Notes: generated from the letters alone by a model not told the origin. A stretch of 24,143 bases of DNA from Conidiobolus incongruus B7586 (GCA_000697335.1 JNEM01014847.1:1-24143), one strand, 5' to 3'. Positions 1-9,266 are shown, numbered from the stretch's first letter. Made by a program: numbers and translations.

Positions 1-106
1 AAGTAAATTATATATTTTAATTTAAATTTATTTAATTTAGAATTATTTAAGATATAAGTAAATATATAAATAATTTTAATTTTATAATTTACTTTTATAG
101 GTTAGT

Positions 107-154
<48 letters not shown>

Positions 155-245
155 ACTATTTATTTTTGTATTTGTTTTGTATATATTTTTTTATTTGAAA
201 TTAATAATATGTTTGAAAAATCAGAAATTAAAAAGTTTCCCATTT
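1..245 (-). mobile_element. End of a second mariner-like element, cut by the window edge
   Basis: The reverse complement of 178-245 matches 11041-11107 with about four mismatches in 67 bases, including the ATGGGAAA start that I take as the terminal inverted repeat of the mariner copy at 11041-12308. This copy therefore starts near 242 and points left out of the window. From 178 down to 1 the sequence is low-complexity A/T with an (AT)n run at about 106-148, and the similarity to the other copy becomes too weak to follow. No transposase landmark lies in the visible part. The match at 178-245 is firm; assigning 1-177 to the element is inference. Confidence 0.6.
106..148. repeat. (AT)n microsatellite
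   Basis: About 40 bases of nearly pure alternating AT, interrupted once by AA. It lies inside the presumed left mariner-like fragment. Confidence 0.8.
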
Positions 246-1362
246 TTTTTCAATTTTATGGTAATAGATTAATAAAATGAATTTAATATATGAATTCAAT
301 AATAACTTCAAGCTATTGTGTTTATTAAATTCAATATAAATGTTTATTTTAAAATCATTGTGTAAAATTTCAAAGTTTAGAAAATTAAATCATCTTTTTT
401 GAAAACTTTTCTTTTAAAAATTATATTTTAATTAAGTAATAAAATAAGTAATATGATGTTTGAATGTTATAATTTTTTGATAATTTGTGATATGCATGAA
501 AAAGGACCAATATAAAATTTATAATATTTAATCATTTTTTAGAATTTGAGCAAAGTAATGGTAAATGATACAGTTGTAAAGATTTTTGTATTTCTATAAC
601 TAGTTATACATATTGAAAAACTAATTTGCTAATATAATATATATAAAGATTATATTGATATTGGGTATATCGAACATTAAAAATGAATATAATAATTTAT
701 CTAGTTCTAAAATATATTAAAATCATTGAATGACAGTAACCTTTAATTAGCGCCTATTAATCGCTTCATGATAATTGTTAAATATAAACCATTTAATAGA
801 ATTAATGACAACTATTCACAGAACATGAATTTTAAACATCTAATCTTTAATGGAATTGAGTTTCTGATAAACTATTAAAATAACAGGGATATAGAGAATT
901 AACCAAATATTCTCAATAGAGTATTTTCTTTTGATAATTATTCATTGTTTAAAATCAATTAATGAAATATTGGAAAATATTAAAACTTACGAATTATCTT
1001 GAATTTATATTATTTGCAGCTCTGATATTATATTGATTATATAATATATAATGTTAATGTATAAATACTGAAATTAAAAATTTCACAAATCTTTTTAAGG
1101 TTTCCAGCTTTTAAAATCTAGTTTTTATAATGTCAAATTGAATTGAACAAGTCTCAAAGTACCTTTTGAAGAATAAATAAATTTGATCGCTTTTATCTTA
1201 TTTCATTAACAATTATATATAATTAACTGTTTTAATTGTTATTATTGATAATTCCAATGTAGAATTGCAAATTTAATAAATGTTAATAAGCTGAAGTTGG
1301 TTTGGTTTTCGTGCCTAAAAACCATTACCATTTAGAGTAATATTATTGGATAGTATAAGTTG
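246..1362. other. AT-rich intergenic region, upstream of the zinc-finger gene
   Basis: About 1.1 kb of A/T-rich sequence without a credible reading frame, RNA gene or repeat. The only structure I noticed is a perfect 7-bp hairpin, TGGTTTT at 1303-1309 with AAAACCA at 1318-1324, in the presumed promoter or leader of the downstream gene. Confidence 0.5.
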
Positions 1363-1461
1363 ATGCCAAAGTATGAAAGATTTGTGCCTAATATAGGGCT
1401 GTTGGCTATGAGTTACTTAAAATTGACCAATCATTTGTGGATTACAATGGCGAAAGTTTAG
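1363..1461 (+). other. Candidate upstream ORF (32 codons) ahead of the zinc-finger gene
   Basis: An ATG at 1363 opens 32 codons ending at TAG 1459-1461, with two more in-frame ATGs at 1408 and 1447. It ends 78 bases before the chosen start of the zinc-finger gene and is not in an obvious splice relation to it. The following T-run and TTATAAAAG at 1501-1519 look like a possible 3' splice site, so part of this stretch could instead be a first coding exon. It is either a regulatory upstream ORF or chance. Confidence 0.3.
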
Positions 1462-1539
1462 GTTCGACTTTGCAGATAAACTACCCAAATTAATGAACTA
1501 TTTTTTTTCCTTATAAAAGACTTGGTTGCACTGTCCGAA

Positions 1540-3006
1540 ATGCAAAGTGGCCCAAACACAACAACGCATAACCCTAATTTAGACTTAACCGACCCAATTA
1601 GTATTACGTCGCTTGGATTTTCTGCCGACTCCAATCAATTCAATACTTCTGATAATATCCAATCAACTGTACCCTATACTAACTTTATTTCTAGTACTTC
1701 TGTCCCGTATTCTGCTCAAGATTCACTTCAACTAACTTTACAATTACCTCAGCAACCTAGTCAAGTTCCAAATCTTACTTCTCAGAGAGCCCTATATACT
1801 CCGAATTCTCAGAATGAATTGATGGTAAAAAGCGTTGAACCTCTGATTGTTTCTAAACCAACTTCAAAATCTAACAAATCTCAAGTATATCAGCCTAATT
1901 CCCAATCTAACCACAAATCACATCAGTTTTCTAGTCTTGAATCTCGAATAGGCTTAAGTAATCAGTCTAATAGTTTAACTATAGTACCATTGTCCTCTTC
2001 CCCACCTTCAATTCCTACTTCTAATAATGATAATGTACATATCTCAAACCAATCTCATCCATTGTTATCTTTTCAATTAAATAATGCTAACAAAGGAATA
2101 GCTAAGAAAGCTACCAATAGCAATACTGGAAATCAAGAAAATAATAACTACAAGAGTATATCGACCGAAGGTGAAAGCTCTAAAAACAGATCTTTTAGAT
2201 CTTTTAAGTTCGGATGGTTGGTAACCTTCCCTTGGTTGTATTACCACGATCGAACCATGTATTGTTTATTTTGTTTGAAATCACAAAAGCGCAACGTATT
2301 TACCGAAGGATCTACCCAGTTTAAGAAGGATGCCTTAAATCGACATAATAATAGCTCCGCCCACCGCAGAGCTGCTGACTGCTACAATAAATCGGGTGAG
2401 AACAGTGAATTGAAGCCTGAAGAGAGATATACATATACTAAGCTACCGCCACCTCCTTCTTCGGATTCTCAGGCTTATCCCTATTCTCCCAAATTTATTC
2501 AGTCTCTCTCTTTCAAACCAGCTCCTAGACCTAAAACTGCTAGTCGTATGAAAGATCAAGAAAGTCGTGGCTCTAGAGATATAGATGCTTCTGACTCTTA
2601 TAACCACCATGATGCTCCAATATCATTGCCAAATCCACCCATTATACTTCAACCCAAACCGAGTGATTCATTTTTAAAGTCTTCTGATCAAAATTCGAAT
2701 ATCAACAATATTTCAATCCTTAGTCACTCTAACAAACAGTCTATGGAAATGAGTTTTAACAAAGGCAACCAATCCATAAACTCTATGAGCAACTCCAGTC
2801 ACAGTCAAAACCCTCCTAGCTGGGCAGATTTCTTAGTTATGAATGCCACTTTCATAGCTAAGCACAATTTACCTTTAAATTTATATGAACCTTTAACAAA
2901 TCATATTTTGAATATGATCGATACGTTTGGGTATCGCAAGGAAAGCTTTCAACCTCCTGAAAGTACCAACCATTCGTTTGTTAATCAATCAAATCAAAGG
3001 CAATAA
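1540..3006 (+). CDS. C17orf113/TTF-type zinc-finger protein, Ser/Asn/Gln-rich
   Basis: Single exon of 488 residues from ATG 1540. The frame is open a little further upstream from TTG 1522, but no ATG lies there. Residues 1-210 are low-complexity Ser/Asn/Gln/Pro, probably disordered. At about 218-280 comes a zinc finger beginning FRSFKFGWLVTFPWLYY, with ligands C242-x2-C245-x23-H269-x5-H275. This spacing and the W-x3-FPWL-x-Y lead match the C17orf113/ZMYM/TTF-type finger found at the N-terminus of hAT-like transposases and in host proteins derived from them. After another disordered stretch, the C-terminus (from about 430) has FIAKHNLPLNLYEPL, like the AKENLP segment that follows the finger in those families. 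No hAT catalytic or dimerisation region is present, so this looks like a transposase-derived host DNA-binding protein. Function is unknown. An AATAAA overlaps the stop codon (3002-3007). Confidence 0.8.
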   Translation: MQSGPNTTTHNPNLDLTDPISITSLGFSADSNQFNTSDNIQSTVPYTNFISSTSVPYSAQDSLQLTLQLPQQPSQVPNLTSQRALYTPNSQNELMVKSVEPLIVSKPTSKSNKSQVYQPNSQSNHKSHQFSSLESRIGLSNQSNSLTIVPLSSSPPSIPTSNNDNVHISNQSHPLLSFQLNNANKGIAKKATNSNTGNQENNNYKSISTEGESSKNRSFRSFKFGWLVTFPWLYYHDRTMYCLFCLKSQKRNVFTEGSTQFKKDALNRHNNSSAHRRAADCYNKSGENSELKPEERYTYTKLPPPPSSDSQAYPYSPKFIQSLSFKPAPRPKTASRMKDQESRGSRDIDASDSYNHHDAPISLPNPPIILQPKPSDSFLKSSDQNSNINNISILSHSNKQSMEMSFNKGNQSINSMSNSSHSQNPPSWADFLVMNATFIAKHNLPLNLYEPLTNHILNMIDTFGYRKESFQPPESTNHSFVNQSNQRQ

Positions 3007-3098
3007 ATCTTATTTATATATCTGTAAATTATTTTAGTCATTAGATATTATTAATAACAATTTATTAAAAAGATAAATAAATAATGTTTTTAATGAGT
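3007..3098. terminator. Convergent 3' ends of the zinc-finger gene and the BRAP2/Etp1 gene
   Basis: Only 92 bases separate the two stop codons. On the plus strand AATAAA lies at 3002-3007. On the minus strand AATAAA reads from 3066 to 3061, about 33 bases past the BRAP2/Etp1 stop. With cleavage 15-30 bases beyond each signal the two transcripts would overlap or abut. Confidence 0.5.
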
Positions 3099-4897
3099 TT
3101 ATCTCCTTCCGGGTCGAATAACGATATCAGCTTCTTTGAGAGATGGATTATTATCAATCTTATCTCTAGCATCCATAAAAAACATCAAATCTTTAACTTG
3201 ATCCTGCAACTCTTCATTCTCTTTCTCCAGCTCGTGCAGTCGTTTCTCCAAAAATTGCTGCTTTGCGAGAATTTGACCACTCATCTGTCGCTCCTCCTCC
3301 AATTCTTTTAGAATTTTCTGATAGTTAGTCTGGTTTTTGTCAGGCTTTTTGGGAGTGTTGGATGTGGAAGTATTGGTTGTCAATTTGGCCATCTTTTGAT
3401 TCAGTTGATTAATTTTACGATTTAAGAGTTCTAGCTCAGCTTCATAGTACATCTTCTGACTGTCCATCATGGTAGTAAGGAGAGTCAAATCTTCGACGGA
3501 TTCCATATCTCCTTTTTTATCTTTACTGCTTGATCCATTACCGTAAGCCCATGGACTCAGTTCGACTAATTTGCCATCCTGTTGATTTTGGATTAGTCGA
3601 TGTACATAACGATCACCACAGTAATCCCAGACCCTCTGAGTATTGAGCTCTAAAGCGTACAAATGATGTGTATTTAGATAGTGGGATGATGCATGGCCAT
3701 TAGTATACCTTCCGCATCCTACATTCCCACATATTAGACATATCCATAAGTCATTAGTTCCTTTGCAAGTGAAACATACATGCTCCTTGAGATTAGAAGC
3801 AAGTGAAAGCTGAGTGTATCTACAAACTGGACATCTTCCATCCTCCCATTTGTTGAGACAAGAACAATGGAAAGTGTGCTGGCATAATATCGTCATCAAT
3901 CCAGTAGAAGTATCGTCCATTCGTTCCAAACACACTGGACACGTTGGGAGTTCTATAATATCGGAGTTCGAATAAGGTTCTGGGAAAGGAGCCCAATTCT
4001 GAAAGAAATCATCCAATGATTCAAATATTATTGACTTGATTAGTAATATAACACAAGTTTCACTCTATTATAATGAATTCATTAGTAATATTAATTATTA
4101 TATGAAATAAATTACATACTTGAAAAGAGTTAAAAGGTTTGCCATTAAATTCAAAATAAAATTGCATCGCTTCCTTTGAGGTACTAAATTGAATTAATGA
4201 TATATGTCGGTTGGGGAAAGAATCTCTAAATTGTTTGTAAATAATTGTCATTTGTTAATTGATTTCATAATTACCTGATTAATCGTATATGGTTTATAGA
4301 CTTGGTAAAATCAGTCGTAATAAAGTTTAAGAGATCACATGGTGCCATATATGAAGGAATTGCAAGTATTCCTACTACATTACGATCGTCGAAAGTTTGT
4401 GTCGATATAAATTTTTTATCCTTTGCTTCTCCTTTACCAGATTCTATACCGTTATCCAAATGATCAGTTATAATTGATTTAGAAGTAGATGTTGAAGGCT
4501 GGAAAGCCAGAGTTCTGTTATCTTCTGACTTTACTACTGGAAACCCGTCATTATCCCTAAACAAATGTAGTATACCTTCCCCCAATTCAGCCTGTCTAAT
4601 TTCTATATCGGTACCCACCTGCTGCTTTTTCGCATTAACTTTCCTTCTAGGTCGTGGTTTATTGTAATTTAATATTGACTCTAGTTTGACTGTACCCGAT
4701 CGAAAGTCTTCATTACCGTTATTATTACTAACATTACTATTATCAGTTAAAGTATTAGGTTTACTATCCATATTCACTAATGTTAAGTCAGATTTCAAAT
4801 GCTGAAATATATCAAATTTCTGGTTATCAAACAAAGCTCCTGAATTTTTGTTACTTTTAATTTCAATTTTAATGTGGTGATAAGTTAAATTGGACAT
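3099..4897 (-). CDS. BRAP2/Etp1-family RING E3 ubiquitin ligase
   Basis: Three exons, complement(4275..4897, 4120..4225, 3099..4064), with introns of 49 and 55 nt (donors GTAATT and GTATGT). The total is 564 residues, close to the usual BRAP2/Etp1 length. Order: a family-like N-terminus (YHHIKIEI), a disordered region, then the BRAP2 RRM-like domain at about 165-245, which the first intron interrupts. The RING-H2 has C285 C288 C304 H306 H309 C312 C321 C324. A ZnF-UBP finger runs from about 340 to 405 (LWICLICGNVGCGRY), followed by a coiled coil at about 434-545 ending in DLMFFMDARDKI. In animals BRAP2 binds Ras and nuclear-localisation signals, and the finger binds ubiquitin; yeast Etp1 acts in ethanol tolerance. 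Cytosolic. All ligands are intact. The splice junctions restore homology exactly. Confidence 0.94.
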
Positions 4898-5247
4898 ATG
4901 TATATTATTTCTAGTTCATTATTAATACTAAATTTTTTACTTGTGGTATGATTTTTTGTAATGAGAGAGTTATATTTATTGAGAATTTGACTGCTTTTAA
5001 AATCAAATAACATTTATGGGAATTTTTTTTTTCGTATTTATAAAGTGTGATAAATTGAATTGGTATTTGAGTGTTTGAGCAGTTTGATTCATTATACGGT
5101 GAATTGGTCAATATTATACTTATTTAATATTTTAATATTATTTTAAATAAATTATAATATAATTGTTAAAAATAATTGATACTATTCATAAATTTTTATT
5201 TCAAAAACATATGTTAAATGTTATGACAAAAAAAGTAATAACAAATT
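4898..5247. other. Intergenic region between PEX4 and BRAP2/Etp1
   Basis: About 350 A/T-rich bases holding the 3' UTR of PEX4 and the presumed promoter of the BRAP2/Etp1 gene. A minus-strand AATAAA (5200 to 5195) lies about 48 bases past the PEX4 stop. No other structure is supported. Confidence 0.5.
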
Positions 5248-5873
5248 TTAATTTTGCTCAGATTCCATAGCGTACAATTGAGTATACATTTTAACTAGAG
5301 AGTTATACCCTACATCATCGTTACATCTCAATAAATTAGCTAAAAACATATTAGGGATGCTAAACTAAAAATATATTGTAATAATAAATACCTGCGTCAC
5401 AGTTCAAAGGACTACTCGGTTCGGGATGTGTTAACAATAGACTGATAGCTGTGAGAGTACTCGAAAGTGTCCAAGCTGGACTCCATTCCGTTTTGAGAAT
5501 ATCTAGACAGATTTCGCCAGTCTAAACAAAACATTAATACTGTATATTGTTAATAAGTGATATATTAATTACTTTAAAATGTACGTTAGGATGACAAATG
5601 GGTGTTAGAAATTTAAAAGTAGGAGGTTTTAAAGGATAATTCTCACTAATATTAATTTGCATTTTGAATAAACCACCTAAACCCGATTAGTATCAATACA
5701 AAAAATATCAAGTAAAGCCCACCCTCATAAGGAGTTCCCTCAGGACCTTTCAGAGTACATTTCCAAATTAAAAGGTCGTCCTCATTCACAGGTTCTAGAT
5801 TTACAACACAAGGATTTTTATCTTTTTTGCTATCGTTTAATTCTTTGTATAGTCTTTTAATACAACTTTCCAT
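5248..5873 (-). CDS. PEX4: Peroxisomal ubiquitin-conjugating enzyme E2 (peroxin-4)
   Basis: Four exons, complement(5723..5873, 5573..5676, 5392..5521, 5248..5339), giving 158 residues; plant PEX4 has about 157. Introns are 46, 50 and 52 nt; the first has an unusual GTGGGC donor, but the junction restores PYEGGLF exactly. The UBC fold is complete: GPEGTPYEGG at 43-52, the HPN triad at 79-81, catalytic C90 in GEICLDIL, and WSPAWTL. The pieces HPNVHFKTGEICLDIL and HPEPSSPLNCDAANLLR are the signature of PEX4 rather than general E2s. PEX4 monoubiquitinates the import receptor Pex5 on the peroxisome membrane, with Pex22 as anchor, so that Pex5 can be recycled. It lies on the same strand as the BRAP2/Etp1 gene, with its own 3' signal between them. 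All key residues are present. Confidence 0.94.
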
Positions 5874-6457
5874 TATTTTTATTTATGTATTATATTAAAA
5901 AAATTAAAAGAACAAATAGTAATTATTGAGAAATTAATTAATTTATTGGTTGGTGATAAACAAGGTAAACTTATAATTGAATTGTTGGGTTTAACCAATT
6001 ATTGGTACAACCCAAATTTATTTGATTTAATTTGGTCAAAATTGTAATAATTTGTTTTAAGGATGAAAATATAATTCTATAAATTTAAATTTGGCAAATT
6101 CAGAGTTGGAATATTGTATAACAAAATAAATACAAGACTCATTAATTTTGTTTGAAAATCTTTTAAATAATGTAATTAGATATAATGAAAAAGATTTCAC
6201 TATTTATGTTCAATGGACACTTAAAGAACATTTTAAATTTTATTTGTATATTTTAAGAACATAAACCAAATCACATGCTATTTCAATTAAACTCAGATTC
6301 TACACATAGAAAAACTTGTAATTAAAATGGATATATAAGATTGTAAATGTCAATAAATCTTGCGACATTTATGAATAATTGTTAATTTCATACCAGTATC
6401 AAAATTAATTTAATAATTCTTAATCATTAAATAAGCTATCATTTTAAGATTGTAATT
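5874..6457. other. Divergent intergenic region
   Basis: About 580 A/T-rich bases between the divergent starts of PEX4 and the first His-rich paralogue, so it presumably holds both promoters. I searched it for the Cys-rich N-terminal exons present in the other two paralogues (GIWVCE-type exons) and did not find them. Confidence 0.5.
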
Positions 6458-7232
6458 ATGATAATGCATTCAACTTACGATCACCCATATCCAACCTATT
6501 CCGACTTTCCAACCTCTCAACCTCAGTTCGGAAAGAGTCCAGAAGATAATCATACAGAATTCGTCGTATTCTTTATTTTTTTTCATAATAATTCTATTTT
6601 GTGTTGTATTATGCATACCTCTGGCAACTGAAACTGAAAGGTATACTATTACTAATTATCGTCGAAATACTTACTATTCAAGGGTGGAGAACGAGGAATT
6701 TTGTGATATTGACGAGCATTTTGTTATGGATGACGGTGGTATTATTGTAAATATTTTTGATTTGGTTACATTTGTTAATTGCGAATTTTAGCTCCTCCTC
6801 CTTATGAATCCATTAACAAACCATCTACATCCGTTACACCTCTAGTTGCTAATAGATCCAAATACTGTCAAAAAACCAATTGTAGAAACTATAACAGACC
6901 TTTTGGTACTAGAAATTGTAGTCATCGTACTAGGTAATAAATATTAATAATTAATTTAATGTAATGCATTAATTGGAATTTTTAGATATCAGTCGACTTC
7001 AAATATGCCAGCTAGTTATATTATTTATAATTATAATAATGGCAATCACTATGATCAAAATTATAATAGTCATGATCATCATCACCATCATCACCATGAT
7101 AGAAATCAGGACCATAATCATAGAAATCATCATCATGATAATGATCAAGGTCACCATCAAAGTAACCATCAACATGATACTCATCATAATAGCCATAGTA
7201 GTCATTATGATTATAACCACCATAGTCACTAA
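6458..7232 (+). pseudogene. His-rich/PPxY membrane-protein paralogue A, decayed
   Basis: Three exons are recognisable by alignment with copies B and C: 6458..6738, 6792..6933 and 6986..7232, with introns of 53 and 52 nt in the same places and phases as in the others. The C-terminal part is clear: EEFCDIDEHF, PPPY just after the intron, then C-x4-C (YCQKTNC), and a tail with about 25 His in 63 residues. Upstream, the frame from ATG 6458 (or 6464) runs Pro-rich into a hydrophobic stretch and then loses frame at a run of eight T (6577-6584 region). One T fewer would restore the membrane segment and the downstream frame. The Cys-rich N-terminal exons are missing. After the stop the frame stays open and His-containing to TAA near 7310. 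An AATAAA lies at 7426. Likely a broken copy. A sequencing error in the T-run, or an unseen intron, could explain part of this. Confidence 0.6.
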
Positions 7233-7758
7233 GATACTAGCATTGACAATCACCATCGTGACACTTTCACTCACGATTCTAGTCATAATAATATTAATGA
7301 TACATGTTAATGCAATTACTCAATCAATTCCTAACAGTGAATTAATTACAATTAATTATTAAAAACCTTTTAAGTATTTTATTAAAATCACTATATTTCA
7401 AAATTCATTCAATTTACTAATAATTAATAAATTTAATATTTTGTTATTTGAAAACTATTAATTAATAAATATAAATTTAATGAATTCAAATATTTTTTTG
7501 AAATAATTCAATTTGATTAAGAATGATCATTTGATTTTTTATGATTCATATTTGATTCTTTAAAATTAAACACCTTTTGCCCCAATTGAACGTATGATTT
7601 CATATTAAATACCTAAAAACTTGAATTTCAGCGAATAAATAGATAAATGTAGCTCAAAAGATTATATTCCCATAAATAAATTCATCAAAAATCAATATTA
7701 AATCATATAAAATATAAAACTCAAGTCTTTGTGAAGCGCATTCAATTCATTCGATACA
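7233..7758. other. Intergenic region between paralogues A and B
   Basis: About 525 A/T-rich bases. The first 80 continue the His-rich frame of copy A beyond its stop. TCCCATAAA at 7668-7676, 91 bases upstream of the copy B start, recurs upstream of copy C and is a candidate promoter element. Confidence 0.45.
7668..7676 (+). promoter_or_regulatory. Candidate promoter element TCCCATAAA, copy B
   Basis: The nine-mer lies 91 bases upstream of the ATG at 7759. The identical nine-mer lies 81 bases upstream of the ATG of copy C in an otherwise diverged region. CATAAA could act as a TATA-like box. The evidence is only this shared position and sequence. Confidence 0.3.
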
Positions 7759-8692
7759 ATGTTAAAATCTATAAACTTTAATGCTGATAAAATCCATTGT
7801 ATTGATGATGAATGTAGATTAGAATTGGGTATTATAAATTTTTTTAATTTAATATGATTGATTTAATTTAAAATTTAGATCAAGTTACCTGTCTATCAAA
7901 TTCTGACAATCCGCTGAGTAAATATAGAACATTAGACTATTATGCAATATTTTAATTTAATTTTAGGAGGTATTTGGGTTTGTGAAAATCCAGAATCAAA
8001 TAATAATTCTCTAATTATTGCCAGTGTATACTGTCAAAGTAATTAAATTCAATTTATTAAATCAAATTATTAAATAATTGATTAGGTAACAAAATTAGTC
8101 CCAATAATGTTTGTAAACTAAGATTTTCTTACAATGACCCACCTCCTGTATCCCCACCATCCCCTCCTATCAAAACTACAGGTGAAATTGTATTTGATAT
8201 CGTATTTTATGGGGTTATTGCTGTGATTTTTTTGAATGATATCTTTGAATGCTTGAAATCTTGTTTTCGAGTATGCTGTGGCGATTGTACCAAATCTAAT
8301 AACGATTCACATACCAATCCGATCTTTGGTACAGTTAATGGTAATCAATTTTGCGACAATCCTCAACATTTTGTTAATAATAGTGATGGTAATATATTTG
8401 ATACCTTGAAATCAATCATTTTTATTCAATTTAATTTAGCACTCCCTTCATATGCTGTGATTAATTCGAATGCCTCATCGGCAACTCCTCTATTGAATAC
8501 CAGATCCAATCACTGTTTGAATCCCAAATGTCCCAACTATTCAAAACCTTTTTTATCTAACATTGGCTTGAATACAAACACTGAGTAATTTATTTTGATC
8601 ATTATATGTGAATAGTTTATTGATTTAAAAATTATAGATATCAAGCAATTGCACCAATGCCATCACTTTCACATCCTCCAGAGCTCAATTAG
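7759..8692 (+). CDS. Cys-rich membrane-protein paralogue B, His-rich tail lost
   Basis: Six exons: 7759..7828, 7879..7917, 7967..8038, 8086..8388, 8440..8584, 8638..8692, with introns of 47-53 nt, giving 227 residues. Exon boundaries and phases equal those of copy C. Order: six cysteines C14 C19 C28 C42 C59 C70; a Pro-rich linker at 79-88; a hydrophobic segment at about 95-111, weakened by Asp and Asn; a Cys cluster (KSCFRVCCGDC); then VNGNQFCDNPQHF. Where A and C have PPPY this copy has LPSY, so the WW-binding motif is lost. Next comes C-x4-C in NHCLNPKCPNY, then a short end. The TAG at 8690 and a TGA further on precede an in-frame His-rich remnant that reaches TAA 8786-8788. AATAAA is at 8872-8877. 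No signal peptide is seen. I do not recognise the family. The frame is open, but the copy has probably lost two functional parts. Confidence 0.72.
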
Positions 8693-8788
8693 ATTCCCTC
8701 AGTTTTGGTTAATCATTCAGAGTTTGATTGAGATAATGATAACCATCACGATCATCAGACTAGTCATCATCACGACTCTTTCCACTAA
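8693..8788 (+). pseudogene. Relic of the His-rich tail downstream of paralogue B
   Basis: In the same frame as the last exon of copy B, the sequence after the stop reads through one further stop into a run with clustered His (NHHDHQTSHHHDSFH) and then TAA. It matches in position and composition the tails of copies A and C. No splice donor lies before the first stop in this exon, so splicing cannot easily rescue it. Confidence 0.65.
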
Positions 8789-9110
8789 AATTAATACCAA
8801 ACATCCTATAAGCTGTTAAGATTTTTTAATTAATTAATTAAGTGTAATCACCAATTCAACTATTTTAGTTCAATAAAATTTTGACAAAATCATTTATCGA
8901 ATGATTCTTAATTATATACTATTTTCAATATAACCTCAGTAATAAAACCTGAAATTATAACAAAATAATATGCTGATGCATTATTTTTAAAACAGTTTTC
9001 ATTAATAAATTTCAATATTCATTGAATGAGTAGAAAGACAGATTAACATATATATTGAATAAAACCAATTTAGAGATATTTCCAAAGATAAGGATTTCTA
9101 AATCTATGTA

Positions 9111-9128
9111 TTGATCAAAGTTGATCAA
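9111..9128. promoter_or_regulatory. Doubled TTGATCAA palindrome upstream of paralogue C
   Basis: Two identical 8-base palindromes are separated by two bases, about 210 bases upstream of the copy C start. The arrangement is typical of a site for a dimeric regulator, but no factor can be named and nothing similar was seen upstream of copy B. Confidence 0.25.
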
Positions 9129-9257
9129 ATTATTATTAATGAATAATTTATAGTAGTCCTCTAAATCTTAAATACTTTTAAGTATTTTTTAAAATGAATA
9201 TGATTGAAGATAAATTGAAAATGTTTTGAACATTGATTCAAATTGAAAATTGAATAA

Positions 9258-9266
9258 TCCCATAAA
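9258..9266 (+). promoter_or_regulatory. Candidate promoter element TCCCATAAA, copy C
   Basis: Identical to the element at 7668-7676 and at nearly the same distance (81 bases) from the ATG at 9339. Confidence 0.3.

Noticed and set aside
1451-1480. GGTTCGACT resembling a tRNA T-loop
   Set aside because: The flanking bases do not form the 5-bp T stem, and no D or anticodon arm lies upstream at the right distance.
3084-3311. Plus-strand 75-codon Leu/Phe-rich frame
   Set aside because: It is antisense to the coiled-coil coding end of the BRAP2/Etp1 gene.
4911-5111. Minus-strand 66-codon frame upstream of the BRAP2/Etp1 gene
   Set aside because: It has no recognisable motif, is Lys/Asn/Ile-rich as expected for AT-rich DNA, and sits in the promoter and 3' UTR space.
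5652-5873. 73-codon frame as a stand-alone short E2-like protein
   Set aside because: It runs into the first PEX4 intron; splicing at 5722/5677 restores a full UBC domain.
5874-6457. Search for N-terminal Cys-rich exons of paralogue A
   Set aside because: No sequence resembling the first three exons of B or C was found, so A is described as lacking them.
6973-7362. Long open frames on both strands (a 129-codon plus-strand frame and 6999-7286 minus) rich in Ile/Met
   Set aside because: They are other frames of the CAT/CAC-rich His tail of paralogue A; the low-complexity DNA keeps several frames open.
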